From: Zerene cesonia
Lineage: Eukaryota > Arthropoda > Insecta > Lepidoptera > Pieridae
DNA: 64,000 nucleotides
Assembly (NCBI RefSeq): GCF_012273895.1
Contig: NC_052114.1
Location: 7,917,927 to 7,981,926 of the forward strand
Reading direction: 5' to 3'
Position 1 is the stretch's first letter. Each line of letters opens with the position of its first letter. The notes beneath the pieces are model-generated. The model saw nothing but the letters and a program-made list of their open reading frames with translations. It was not told where the DNA came from and searched no databases. Made by a program: the position numbers and the translations under genes. This document shows positions 21,778 through 35,500 of the stretch, in pieces.

Positions 21778-24700
21778 CTGAAACGAATATTTACCATGAG
21801 CTAGGTGACCCGATGATAGCAGCCGTATTCATTTTTGGATTTTAATAGGGTGTCAACGATACCCACTTCATACACATAACGTGCAAGAAATAAAATACCT
21901 TCTAAAGTTTGGAATGAATAGTTAGAAAAAAAAATACATTTTTAAATGGATAAATTTTGCTTAGATAACGGACAAGACGAAGTCACATAGAAGACGTTAT
22001 GAAGAGCCTATTATTCTAACGTTTCGAGTAATCTATGAAGGACACAATTATTTGCATTTAATTGTGACATTATGACGTTAAACGTTACACACATTCTATA
22101 AAAAAAACTCGATAAGAACGACAATTTTGTTGAGAAAATACAGTATGCATATTCTAGTTTTTAACACGTTTTCCCCAGTTATAACAAATGCATGTTAGAT
22201 ACATATTGAAAAGAAAGTAGGTATATACATAGTTGAAACCATTGAACGTGTCTTTCCTTCTTTTAATGTTTAGTAGGCGAAAGGAACTTTTGCTGGCGGA
22301 AGAATTAATTTTTTCCATTAAAACAATTTGAGAAAAATAATTCGATTGAATTGTTTCCGTGAACGTGCTAGAAAATCCAATTTCAAGCTATATTGCATTC
22401 GATTTATCGTGAAGTAACTGGTAACTAATCAAACCTGACCTTGCCGAAAGGTCAGTAAAAAATAGGTTAGACAGTTAGCACTCCATTTCCTGTTCCCTAT
22501 GGATATCTAGGCATTACGTGTATATCTTATAATATACCAATATCACAATATTCCGAGCAAACGAGTTGGAAACATTTTAAAATTACTACAGTTCTTTAAT
22601 ATTTTAAATATGAACTCAAACTGTGATACGGTTCCTTAGCCAACTTCGGGACAGATAACATTATGCTGGGGTCAATGAATTGGAAAATATATGCTTTCAA
22701 TTGCCTTAGATTTTTGTTATCATGAACTCACATTATTTCAAGTACTATTTTCCTGGTACGTGAAACGATGATGGCATTAATGCTCCGATGACCTTTTAAT
22801 TATCTCTAAAAAGTTTCGACCAGATGAGACCTGACAAGATCTATCTCAGCAGCTTCTTAATATTGCAATCTTAATTACATACCTATCTATTTTATTTAAT
22901 GTTTAATGTAAAGGATTATTAAACTTAATGTTTTATGCATCAGTCATTGCAATGTTTACACGTATGTATGTAATTGTAGTAATAAAACAGAAATACGATT
23001 CCAACAACTAATAGGTCATATTGCATGAACAGAAAAATTACATAATTGATAGGCAGTTACTTTAAAAATTTATTTGCCCTTGATTGGTCTTTACTTAAAT
23101 ATGGTAATGCCGCAGTATGACTAGGTAAGCAATTATTTATTGATTAAGTTACCAGGATGGCAATAAAAACTATAACGTACATGTTACATAGAATAATTAT
23201 AAATGAACGGTATATACTCAGGATATAAAATGATATCCGCATTTTTAATCAACGCACGCAGGTATATTATACAACCCTCATTTTGCTTAAACACTTTTGA
23301 TTTTGTATGGCGATCATAAAAAGAATAGACTGGATGATCCATGCAACGCCATAATATACTCTGTGCAATATTTATCCTACTTTTGTAACATCCGTACCAC
23401 GTTCTTTCATCAGGATCAGTGTGATATACCTAGTACTTTAGAATCCGAAAATAATCTTTTTAGGCATTCTAAGTGCAGTACCTATCTACGTATATTATCA
23501 AAGAATTAATCGGGGGTGTAACAACCGCCTTATCAATGATGTAATTATAACATTCTATGATAATTTTTTTGGAAAATTTCGATCTACGTTTCGGTGTTTT
23601 TTTCTTTACTTGTACGTTACACGTTACTCTTCTTATAGACCCCCCCCNNNNNNNNNNNNNNNNNNNNNNNNNNNNNNNNNNNNNNNNNNNNNNNNNNNNN
23701 NNNNNNNNNNNNNNNNNNNNNNNNNNNNNNNNNNNNNNNNNNNNNNNNNNNNNNNNNNNNNNNNNNNNNNNNNNNNNNNNNNNNNNNNNNNNNNNNNNNN
23801 NNNNNNNNNNNNNNNNNNNNNNNNNNNNNNNNNNNNNNNNNNNNNNNNNNNNNNNNNNNNNNNNNNNNNNNNNNNNNNNNNNNNNNNNNNNNNNNNNNNN
23901 NNNNNNNNNNNNNNNNNNNNNNNNNNNNNNNNNNNNNNNNNNNNNNNNNNNNNNNNNNNNNNNNNNNNNNNNNNNNNNNNNNNNNNNNNNNNNNNNNNNN
24001 NNNNNNNNNNNNNNNNNNNNNNNNNNNNNNNNNNNNNNNNNNNNNNNNNNNNNNNNNNNNNNNNNNNNNNNNNNNNNNNNNNNNNNNNNNNNNNNNNNNN
24101 NNNNNNNNNNNNNNNNNNNNNNNNNNNNNNNNNNNNNNNNNNNNNNNNNNNNNNNNNNNNNNNNNNNNNNNNNNNNNNNNNNNNNNNNNNNNNNNNNNNN
24201 NNNNNNNNNNNNNNNNNNNNNNNNNNNNNNNNNNNNNNNNNNNNNNNNNNNNNNNNNNNNNNNNNNNNNNNNNNNNNNNNNNNNNNNNNNNNNNNNNNNN
24301 NNNNNNNNNNNNNNNNNNNNNNNNNNNNNNNNNNNNNNNNNNNNNNNNNNNNNNNNNNNNNNNNNNNNNNNNNNNNNNNNNNNNNNNNNNNNNNNNNNNN
24401 NNNNNNNNNNNNNNNNNNNNNNNNNNNNNNNNNNNNNNNNNNNNNNNNNNNNNNNNNNNNNNNNNNNNNNNNNNNNNNNNNNNNNNNNNNNNNNNNNNNN
24501 NNNNNNNNNNNNNNNNNNNNNNNNNNNNNNNNNNNNNNNNNNNNNNNNNNNNNNNNNNNNNNNNNNNNNNNNNNNNNNNNNNNNNNNNNNNNNNNNNNNN
24601 NNNNNNNNNNNNNNNNNNNNNNNNNNNNNNNNNNNNNNNNNNNNNNNCCCCCCCCTCCCCTCCTCACAATATATTTACTTGCAGGGGCCCTTAAACGCAC

Positions 24701-27700
24701 GCCAGATAAACAAATACGATTAAACCAATACTAAAATATTGTATTTTTTCCCGAACTTGACTGGATAATACACATATATATTATATACGAACATTATATA
24801 ACAATTAAGAAACGTACACGTGTAAAATATTCTTCTATTTATTAGGACAAATTGATTATTCGAATGTTATCGTTTTTGATCATTATCGATCACAACCAAT
24901 GATTTACTCATATATTTTAAATTCAAGATCGGCTTTAGCTATGATAATAAGCTATTTTGAAAATGGTACTTCGTCTGTTGGTATGCGATGACTACTACCC
25001 GTGAATGGTTACGGAGGGTATTTGCGAATTCGTTGTCCGCTTTAAAATAATGCTACCATTTGATGTCAACCTGTGGGTGTGTGATACCTTCCTCTGTGCG
25101 AGCCTAACCCAATGCGGTGTGTCCGACTAACACATTAAATATTCCGAATGTGTTCCGATTTAATAAATGAATATAGTTTAATAAGTGAACACGTTTAAAT
25201 GATAAATTGAACAAAATTTTCACTCGGACTTAATCAAAAATATCTTTCCTTTGTAAGGAAATATGTGATCAGGATAATCTACTAATAAAAGGTTTGAATC
25301 AGAATAAGATAAATTCATGAAATTATTGTATTTTCACTGATGACACCGTGGGTCAAAATCTAAGTTACATACAAACATTAATAAATCAATATAATTTGAC
25401 AACTAAAACACATTGAAACGATAAAATCAACTAAATTGTCTAACTTAATCTTAATACGAAATGACATTCTTTTTTAAGGAGATAATTTCATCCTGGCAGT
25501 CCTAATAAAAATAAGAAAATATACAAACATACGTGAGCGAAGCTAATAAAAGCGTGTTACAAATGCTCTGAGAGTCTATGACAGTGCGCCTAACCAAGGA
25601 TAATGCAAGTATTTAAATAATTGCAGAAGTGTTCATATCGGAAAATATATGAATTCCATAGATATTTTACCTATTATTTATGAGTTATATGCATGTTACA
25701 CGTGAGTAGATATGTATTCCAGTAGGCAAACGTATTACACAACCAGAAATGCTAAATATTATTCATATATTTATCACTAATGCTTGCGTTAGTTGAAATA
25801 AATTTTGAAGTACAGGAAGGCACGTGTTAAATACTATTTATTGGTATATCATACTAAATACTCAAATAATTACTAACTAAGCTTTTATATTATTATTTAA
25901 AATTTACATATCTATGTAATGAACGTATCAAATTTACAAATGTAAAAACATCTACGTTAGCGACGTTAATGCTATTACATAAATTTGATTATTCATTATT
26001 GAAGCAATAATCACCTTATAAAATTGATAAGAAGTAAAATTCTTCCTCATTTAAATATTCACAAAACACAATAAAATGCAACCTACATAAATACCTATTT
26101 AGTAAGAATATAACTGAATCAATTTAAAAAACAATCATTTATATTTATATTAAAATAGACAATTCAAATGCCGCGATCTAATTTCATACTAAACAGATCT
26201 TATTACAGGCTCATTAAATAATTATAAATAAAAGGTAAAAACTCTAACACGCAAAAACATAAAAAATATAGAGTCATTTGAGCCTTCCCTTTTTACTCAT
26301 CTAGCATACCTATGTTAAAAAAGTCTAATAGTTAACTTCCAGCACTAATAGCACAAACGCCTTAGGTATTTATTACGATAGAGTATCATGCTCTTAATCA
26401 TCAACAGATGCCCATATTTGTTCCCACAGCAGGGAGAGGGGCTCTACAAGAGTTTAGGACATAATCCACCACGCTGGCCAAGTGCTACTCGGCATAATAT
26501 ATCAAATATAGAACTTTTAGTCCTTGGACATGCCTATTCCCTCACTATGTATAGCTTCATTGTTTCGTTGTTTGGAGCTTCGAATAAACTTTTTTATCAT
26601 AATTGTAAGTAAAAATATAGAAATATTAAAAATAAACAATTTTCATTCACTCTCCTCGGAATCGTTCTAAAAATAATAAAAAAAAATTGAAACAGAAACG
26701 AATAAGACGAAATATTATTCATTTAATAATTGTATTTATTAATAAACTAGCTTCCCGTTTGCGGCTTTGCCCACATAGTTGTAGGAACAATTTCCTCGCA
26801 TGTTCCCTTTCCCCTAGGATTTCCGGGATAAAACTTACATATGTTACTCCTGGTTCTAAGCTACCTCTGCACATATTTTCAGCCAAATCGGTTAATCCGT
26901 TATTAAGTTATAAACATTGTAACTAACACCACTTTCTTTTATATATGTATAAACTCGCTTTCCGCCCGCGGCTTCGGGCGAGGATTTCGGTTATATCGCT
27001 TTCATCTCCCTATTTCAACTCCTTCTACCCTTTTTTTCGCGATAAAAATTATTCTATGTCCTTTCCCAAGTTCAGTTCTACCTTCATACCAAATTAGAAA
27101 AAAATTGGTTCAGTTGTTAAGTCGTGAAAGCGTAACAGACAGACGGACAGACAGAGTTATTTTCGCATTTATAATATTAGTAGGGATTTTAAATAAGGAC
27201 AAAAATGCAGTCATGAAAAAGATAAGATATAATGTTATTTTATAAGAGTTTATGCAGTTTTTTTTTCGGTTCATGTTTGTATAAAAGTCATACATATATT
27301 TTATGAAGTTTATTAAACAACAAATTAAATTAATTTTTTATTTTTATTTATTTTTTTTTAAATATTAATCTTCCCGATATTCTTGCTTTTAGAACTCACG
27401 TGTTTCAAAAAAATATATGTTGTATAAAATATAATACATGCATTATATTTTTTACATAACAACATATTGTGATAATATTATTGTAATAAATTATAGTTTC
27501 GAAACGTGGTAGAAAGTGAATATCCAGTTTACAACAGTCTCGAGGAAATAAACATGAGTGAAAGTTGAGTCATTCATAGAAGTCGCGCTATCGGTAAATA
27601 TTAGTAACACTATAACACTTTCGCTTTTATTGCGAATTTTATATAATTATAAAGCATTTGAACGCTATAAAACTAAAAATTAAACGAAAAAAAAAATTAT

Positions 27701-27740
27701 TCTCATTTAATAATAACAATAAAAACAAAAAACTACAAAC
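21778..27740. other. Large 5' intron of the PAPS synthase gene
   Basis: About 6 kb of AT-rich DNA including a 1000-N gap. Repeat-like blocks are visible at 26745-26930 (ctagcttcccgtttgcggct…) and 26950-27185. The latter ends in cagacagagttattttcgca…taatattagtaggg, a tail also present at 38556-38587. No conserved coding sequence was found. Open frames listed across the gap are artefacts of N. Confidence 0.55.
23648..24647. other. Assembly gap (1000 N) inside a poly-C tract
   Basis: Exactly 1000 N, entered from a run of Cs (ending at 23647) and left through CCCCCCCCTCCCCTCC (24648 on). The gap probably marks a long cytosine-rich simple repeat that the assembly could not cross. It is within the PAPSS 5' intron, so a missing small exon cannot be excluded. 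Confidence 0.97.
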
Positions 27741-27827
27741 CGTTCTATAGATTGCGTTTCCCCACTGGCTTATTTTATATTTCTCAAAAGTTTCAGCAAC
27801 TTTTCTGTTCCTTTTTTCCAAACTCAT
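27741..27827 (-). CDS. Papss: Candidate first coding exon of PAPS synthase (long form)
   Basis: ATG at 27827 opens 29 codons, MSLEKRNRKVAETFEKYKIS followed by QWGNAIYRT, and ends at an ACG|GTTTGT donor in phase 0. The first core exon starts in phase 0 (TGC GCG CAA GTT), so the two join in frame and give a 639-residue protein. The QWGN just before the …ATNVVEQKHQVSR block recalls the NWGM that precedes the same block in human PAPSS1. The DNA just upstream (27860-28020) is richer in CpG than its surroundings and could be the promoter. No transcript evidence; inference from phase and similarity. Confidence 0.45.
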
Positions 27828-28029
27828 TTTTGAAAAAAGAATTAATTAAACGTTAAATAAAATGAACTTTCCCGCCAAAAGACGCGAGCCTTCGTGTTTA
27901 CAAACACAGACTATTATAAAATGTTGCCGAACTGTAATCGCGGCAGCGCGAACGCTTTATTGAATAACACTAATCGACTGCTGTTTGACAGTTCATTTCT
28001 CTCCCACTGCCGACAATGTTCTTGAAGTA

Positions 28030-30866
28030 GGTTTTATAGTACCCTAGTTAATCAATAAATAACCTTAGACTATAATTGAAAACGCGTTTTACTTGACTGC
28101 CTCAATAGTCTTTAGGACAAGTCCCATATTATTTGGATATATTAAACCATGGTACCAAATACCTAAAATATGACAGAGGTAACCTGCCTATCTACTTAAT
28201 AGTTAATATTATAACTTCTATATTTTAGCATTAACGTTTCCAAGCAAAACCTACTGGACCGATTTAAAAAATTCTTTCACTATTGGAAAGCTGTAATTTC
28301 ACTGCGTGACATAGGCTATATATATGTACAACGGGCGAACTATTCTAGTCTATATATTTCAATGAATTTTAAATAAATTTAATGCTAAGGGTACTAAGCA
28401 AGTTACCCAAAAGTAAATAGGTACCTACTAGCAACTACACATTTTTTGTACAACTTGCGTACATCTCACAGTTTACACCCTCTGACACAAATGAGTGTCA
28501 TGAATCACTAACCAATGAAGTTCATCGACCCATTCTAGGTAGGAAATGACCGCAAAACTTTTTATAATTGCTATTTATGTCAAAACAATATGAAAAATCG
28601 ACGATTGATGAAAGAAAGGAAGAAATATATATGTATCTATATATATATGTATTTTTTTTTTTGTTAATTTACGTAACATTTCTCTCTCCTTTTCTTGTAA
28701 TTAATTAAAGTTTATCTTTGATTTGTATTGAATAATAATATTAAAAGGATTAGTATTTAATATGAGTTACTTAAAATTCATTTTTGTTCTAAATCAGGAC
28801 AATAACTTATCTTTTTTATCGAATTCTATATAATCGATTTTCCTTAGAAACGTCACCATAGCTGCTTTAGTTTAAGAGATATAATCGAATTTGATTAAGA
28901 TTTATTGTTGTTGAATAAAAAAAAATATTTTTAAAAGGACCCCGTGGTAAAACAGTTTTCCCGTGTAATTAATTTACGAGCCAGTATAGCTTTTTAGACT
29001 AAATAAACAAAGGCTGACATAACAATAATTTTACTTTTAACACACTTTTATTAGCATTACTTGAATGTTTGCATATTCGTTAGTAACATATTACTTTAGA
29101 CTCATTTCTGACCCAGCATAAAGGGACAGATTTAATACAAACTTTGTATATGGATTGGTAGCAATACAATAATTTACGTTTTTACTCTTATTTTTTTTTT
29201 ACTCTTTTTCCTTGCATATAATCTCTACAAGTGAGATAATTCAGTTGATTCTTTAATTTAAATATGTTTTTTGAGTTTTAGAAACAATTATTATTATATT
29301 AAATTACGATAATTGCATTTGACACTGTATTCAAGTATATTGCACTTAACATTTAAACAAATATCAGGAAATAATACAGGAAAACAATACAATTGGGATT
29401 ATAGTAATAAATAAGTTTAAATAGTATTAATAGAACAAAAAGCTGCTCAAAGACGTGTATTGCAGCAAAATCTGAAAATATTTATAATATTATAAATGCG
29501 AAAGTTTGTAAGGATGTGTGTGTGTTTGTTGCTCTTTCACGCAAAAACTACTGAACCGATTGCAATGAAATTTGGTACGTAGACAGCTGGACAACTGGAA
29601 TAACATATAGGCAACTTTTTATTCCAATATTCCTACGGGATACGGACTTACGCGGGTGAAACGCGCATTTGTTTGGTGTCTAGAGATAATCTGGAGGCTA
29701 GAGAGTGATATGGGCTACTTTTTGCCGCAGAAACTATACTATTATCCTAGCTGTGGTGAAACATGTCACTCCCATGGGAATATTCATTGATCAAGCGGGT
29801 GATCCCGCAGGCGATAAGAAAATGATATTATAAATGTGATATTGTGTTTGCTTGTTTGTTTGTTCATCTCTTATTATGTTACAATGGAAAATTTTAAGTA
29901 ATGGTATGATTTTTGTGTCTGGAGATAAAAAGGAGGCTGGGGAATGCTAATTTTAACCACAGTGAAAGACCTAATTTCCATTAGAATTTCATTGGAGTAC
30001 ATGAACAAAGCCACATGTTAAAACCTAGTATTGTAAGATCACATGGATACATATAAAAAATACATGATATCTTAACAATTTATTATATCACATATTATTG
30101 CTGTACGCTATAAATGTAGATAAGAGCTTATAAATTATATCTGATAAAATATAAATGATAATGAATATTAACTTGCAATATTGTGAGTATAAAAATTATG
30201 TGAATGTTGTAATATTAACCATTTTATTAAAATTTCACATACAAACTTATTCCGCTAGGCTTATTTCTTATGCTTTATCAACACCAAGAAGAACCAGGCC
30301 CAGACACTAGTGAGTTTGTCCCATTTTTGTAATGAAAACTATTGAGTACATTGTTATGTAATAGTGAAAATATTTTACTAGCATTCCAAGCATGGGCAAA
30401 AAAACTTTTATGCCATGTAATACATGGTTACACCTTTTAGGGATTGATTTTTGAAAAAACAGTAAAATGTAGGTTACTTGCATCTGGGTCTACTGCTACT
30501 TTACTACTACCTCCTAGTACCTCCTGGCTCCTACTATCTCTTACCTCTCTACATTGGTCATAAAATATTTTCATATATTTATCTCACAACATTTTATGGA
30601 GTAACCAGTCAGGATGAATAAATTTTAGCTAAACATTGTCTATCTTTTAGAATGCAGAATTATGAGTAAATAAAATCGCAATTTAAGATATAATATATTA
30701 AGTATGTTTCTCTGGCACAGTAATAGTCTTTTAGAAACCCCAACCCCTCCCTATCCCTTACTGGAGACAATTATATTCATGTGCGAGATAAATACTTGAA
30801 CATCGAAATCCCAATTATTTCTATGAAGAACCGGTTATACGAATACTTCTAACAAACATTACTTAC
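28030..30866. other. Non-coding stretch between the two PAPSS first exons
   Basis: AT-rich DNA with repeat fragments at about 28195-28335 and 29484-29664. No conserved ORF. It would be intronic for a transcript starting at the 30.9 kb exon, and promoter-proximal for one starting at 27.8 kb. Confidence 0.5.
29484..29664 (-). repeat. Short interspersed repeat, single copy of the 6.1 kb fold-back arm
   Basis: Contains cgcaaaaactactgaaccga, then ttcctacgggatacggactt and acgcgggtgaaacg, and begins with a taatattataaatgcgaaag end. Read on the minus strand it matches the arms at 6079-6345 and the copy at 31868-31920. Confidence 0.6.
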
Positions 30867-30905
30867 TGCTTTTAGCTTCTTCCTGGGTCTCGAGGGTCCG
30901 TCCAT
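30867..30905 (-). CDS. Papss: Candidate alternative first coding exon of PAPS synthase (short form)
   Basis: ATG at 30905 opens 13 codons, MDGPSRPRKKLKA, ending at a perfect GTAAGT donor in phase 0. Joined to the core exon at 21777 it gives a 623-residue protein, almost the length of human PAPSS1/2 (624/614). The short basic leader resembles that of PAPSS2 (MSGIKKQKT). The strong donor and the fitting frame make it at least as likely as the exon at 27.8 kb; the two may serve alternative promoters. Not proven without transcripts. Confidence 0.5.
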
Positions 30906-31867
30906 TGCTTTTACTTATTCAATTTTATAAACTTTAATTGTTAACTATTATCGTACGTTTAAAATAATCTCCGATAACTCTTATAAATTGTATTACTATA
31001 ATCGTTCAGCTATCGATTAAAAACTAAAACAGATCAATGATAAATGGTCGGCTAGTAGTCATTAGACCTTGATTTAAATATCTCAACGCTATTAAACGCT
31101 AAATTGTAGCTTTATAGGTACTGTTGAACTATACAGCTTTGACCATTTGCCCAGTGTTCTAATTTAAAATTACAAACAACTTATTACAACATTATTTCAT
31201 TTATTAATTTACTTTATTACTTTACGTCGATATTGACACTGTGCTGTCAAAATAGCAGCAAAGGCCACAGAATCACAGCTAGACCACAGATTGAGGACTA
31301 GTTACTAGCTAGACAAGTAAACAGAGATCGGGAGTTACCAATATTTAAGAAGAAAAAAAATTATTGGCAGAGTCCATCTCTATTGGGACTAGAATAAAGA
31401 AATAGAAGAAGATAATCTCTTTGACGTAAGAAAGAAAATACGATAAAATATCGATTAAGGTTTTATATGTATAAACTAAACGGCAATTGGATATAAATTT
31501 GATCACGCATCCAATTAATGACCGTACCACATACTGTACCCAATCGCTGCTTAATTTTAAAATTTTTAAAGTTTTACAGAAATACATTATCTCCAAAACA
31601 TTTATAAACGTTTAAAATATTTACTTTTTTGAAGGGAAAGTGGGTTAACAGTTTTAAACTCGTGAAAGCACATCATGGCTAGTGCCTATGTAGTACCTGC
31701 TACAGAGTGCCTGCAGGAAAGTTTATACTATCGCGAGACACTTGTAAAATTTCGGGAAAATCATTATAGAATTAACCGAATAGTATTCTAAGTAGCAGCA
31801 CAGAATAAAAAGTACAAGTAGATGGAAGAAACCAATATTGTTATACTGCATAGATAAATAGGTAGTA

Positions 31868-31920
31868 GTAGCTGCGCCCCGGGGTTTCACCCGCGTAAGT
31901 CCGTATCCCGTAGGAATATC
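31868..31920 (+). repeat. Short interspersed repeat copy
   Basis: The block gctgcgccccggggtttcac… to …atcccgtaggaatatc is the best preserved copy of the repeat forming the arms at 6.1 kb. It lies upstream of GPS2 and may extend to about 32065. Confidence 0.65.
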
Positions 31921-32505
31921 AAATTAATCATATCTTGTGATAGAGTAAACCGATTTCGATGAAACAAAAACTAAGTTATACCTCAAGTTACGTATAATTT
32001 TTGTATATAAACATTGTCTGCATTTAATTCGTAGATTTTACGTGATGTGCGCACAAACAAACAGACAAACAGACAAAAATTTCAAAAATGATGGAAAAGG
32101 GTTCTGTTATCTTTTCACACACTGGCTATTTTTTTTCAATTTTTTCAATGTACAAAAATGACTTTTCTACAGATTTATTATATGTATAGATATCTATGGT
32201 CCACAGCATATTCTTCTACCTCTGTTATAATTTACTGACCACTTTTTATTGTTGTTTGTCTATGAAAGTTTCTATATTATTGTCTATTGAAAGTTAATGT
32301 TTCGTGTTGTTACAATTTACAAAATAAAAAATTAACTCTTAATTTATTTAATAGAAAAATATGATTATAAAATAAGTATAACAAATAATAAATAAATACT
32401 ACAATTAAACGCTAGTAGACTTAAGAAGTCCAATATTTTCGTTTGTGAAGGTTAATCTGTACAGCTATCAACATAACACCAGTCCTGGAAACCTCATCCC
32501 CAAAA

Positions 32506-35500
32506 ATGCCAGCAGTTACTTCCACAACTGCTGAAGAACAAAATGAGGCGGAACAAAAAATGTGGAATGCTCTCAAGCGATACATTATACGTGAAAGACA
32601 GAGAAAAAAAGAAGGTAATTTTATGTCAAGATATTTCAAAACGCAGTAATTCGGATTGTTTAAAGCAGCAGTCGTTTACAGTGGTTATGGGAAGTATATT
32701 TAAAATTACAAAATGCATGTTTACTTCAATTTTGGTAGTTACAACCATAATAAGTAAACACAAATGAATCACAAAAATAATGTAAGGATCATCTAAAAAT
32801 ATTGAGCAGTAAAATAACTAAAGTAATATAATGAGTAGATAACAATGAGGTGTATAATGAGGTATACTTCCTAAAAAACTTGTGACAAATCTTATTAAAA
32901 TTCTCCAAGCCTTTATCATGTTAAACACATAGAATTTATGTTCTGTTTTGCAGTCACAATATTCACAATAATCACAATAACATATTCTAATCCTTTAATC
33001 ATAGTATAGTCATTACAAGTATAAATACTCTTATTGTGAATTTTATCATATAGAATATGAGGCTGAGGTGGAAGAAGAAAGATTACGCAAAGAACGTGAA
33101 GCCAGGGAAAGGCAGGATGTTATGACTTTGGGTGAGATTAATTTTCAACACTATACAATATTTACAGAACAACGCTTAAGCCACTGACAACCGAAACACA
33201 GTTTCCAACTAGTTCGGTAGTCAGTGGGTCTTATAAAAGATGTATTTTATTTTATGTCAGTAAAAATGGTTTCTATCTTATTTTTTTATTTTTAAAAAGT
33301 TATTGATTTTAGGATATCTGATGTAATTCTATATTTAAAGGATTATATAATGTAGATGTTAAGGTACCTAAGTCTGTTATTGATATGGCTGATCTAACTT
33401 TACAAGCTTTTTTACCACATTTTTTCTTCCATGTACATACATATAAAAATCAACAAATACTGCCAATGTCACATTTATTTTAGAAATTTTTGTTATGTTA
33501 GTGGAGTTTTGCTTCATTAAATTTCAATTATTGACCAATTTTAACAAAAGGAGAAGGTTCTCAATTTGACTGTAATGTTTTTCTTGTGTTTGTTGTAACT
33601 TACTAGATGAACTAATTTTTCTGATTCTTTTTTTATTTTAAAGTTGATTTTTTTTTATGTAGGTCTGGCCGTTTGAAGTTAGTTTAGTTTTTTGTTCAAA
33701 ATAATAATGTATTTTCAGAGGAAACAAAAGAGCAGATAGAACAATTAGAGCAAAAGCTGAAACAGTTGGAAAAAGAGAAACAACAACTGTTCATGCAATT
33801 GAAAAGGGTGTTAAATGAAGATGAGGTTAGAAAGAGACAGCAACAAAAGGAGGCTAAGTGAGTAAAAGAGATGTAATGTGTTTTACATTTTAATTATTTT
33901 TCATTGTATGTTTTAGGAAAATATAGGTTAGGTTAGTATAGGCTACTTTAGGTACCTTCATATGTTATCATGTTTGCAAGTTGTGCAATAAACAAACAAT
34001 TATTTTAATTCAACATAAGATTTCTTATTAAAATGATTATTATGAATGCTATGTATTTAGTCTATATACAATATTTTTATAAATTGTGAAAATATTTAGT
34101 TAACAAGAAGTTAAAAGCAAAAAAAGCCACTAGCTAGCTTTATTAGTTTAATGAAATATCTAATGGCTAGTTAAATTGTGTGGTATTACATATTTGCAAT
34201 ACGCAACATTTATCTTATGAATTGTTTTTTTTTTTATTATTTCAGTGAAATGCAACCAATGAAAATGCCTCTAGGTAATATACAAATGCCAATGTTTCCG
34301 ATGCCATCATCGCAGCAGGGTCAAGGGGAACCCCCTCCGAGCCAGGGACGCCCCTCACATCTTAATTCACATAATATGCTTAATAAGGTATTCATGTATA
34401 TGCCATACCGATGCATTAACAAAATTTAGTGTTTGCGTATTTTTTTATTGAGGAAAGTAATTTGAGTATTAGTCCAAAATAGATAAAGTAATGTAATGCT
34501 AAGGGAATAATAATAAAGAAAAAGAGTCATGCAACTCACTTAAATAGTTGTGATCTAAAATATTTTGTGAAAGTTGAGGTCAATCAACAATGGCTATTTT
34601 ATTTAATTATAAATCAAAAGAAAAGTGTCTTATGTGTCAAAAATATAAGAATACTTTTAATAAGAGAAAAACTATTCAGTTTGATCTGTGATCAATTCTC
34701 TTGTTTAGCATAGCAAGTAAACATTAAAAGTAAAAAACCTAAAAATTAGGTTTTAATATATTTGAATACTCTGAATATCTGAAATGAATACTCTAATATT
34801 TTGACCGTATTATGTTTTAAAACAGATTATATAATATAATTAACTTGCAGTGCAAAGGTCTACTAATAATTCTTTACATGGATGCTTCAGGTATTGTCCA
34901 ACAGTATCAATGTCATGCCTTGTGATGGAACTGTATTACATAGATATGATGTCGCTTTAAATGTGTTTATTTTGTATATTTGTTTTGTTGTGCATCAATT
35001 TATGAAAACTATCGATTATTTGAACTTTATTTATTTCTGTTATACCTTGCGATGACCCTCCTATCGATGTTGTGGTAGATTACATATGGGGCTCAAGGTG
35101 TCATTTCTTTTTGTTCAAGAAAAACTACTCAAAGTACAAATTGTTTCCACAACAGCAAACTATTGTCCGTGCCCCTATACAGTCGGGGGTGAAGCGGCAA
35201 AGGAGCCCATCGCCGACATACGCTTTGTATGCACATCGGTTGCACCAACCGTCTATGAAACAGCATGCCGTGTATTCGGATCATAGTGAGTTTAATTTGT
35301 CTATGAAATTCGTTTGCAATAATTTGTATGTCATTGGCTGTTTGAGATTTGTTTTTTTTTTATTATGTGTACTTGTATTTTAATCTTTCAAACTATTTTG
35401 TCGCACATTAAATACCGAAATCTTATATATATTCCGTTTAAATGTTACACATTTCTTAAAGAGAAACTTGAAATCGGGTATCTATACAATTATGACACTG

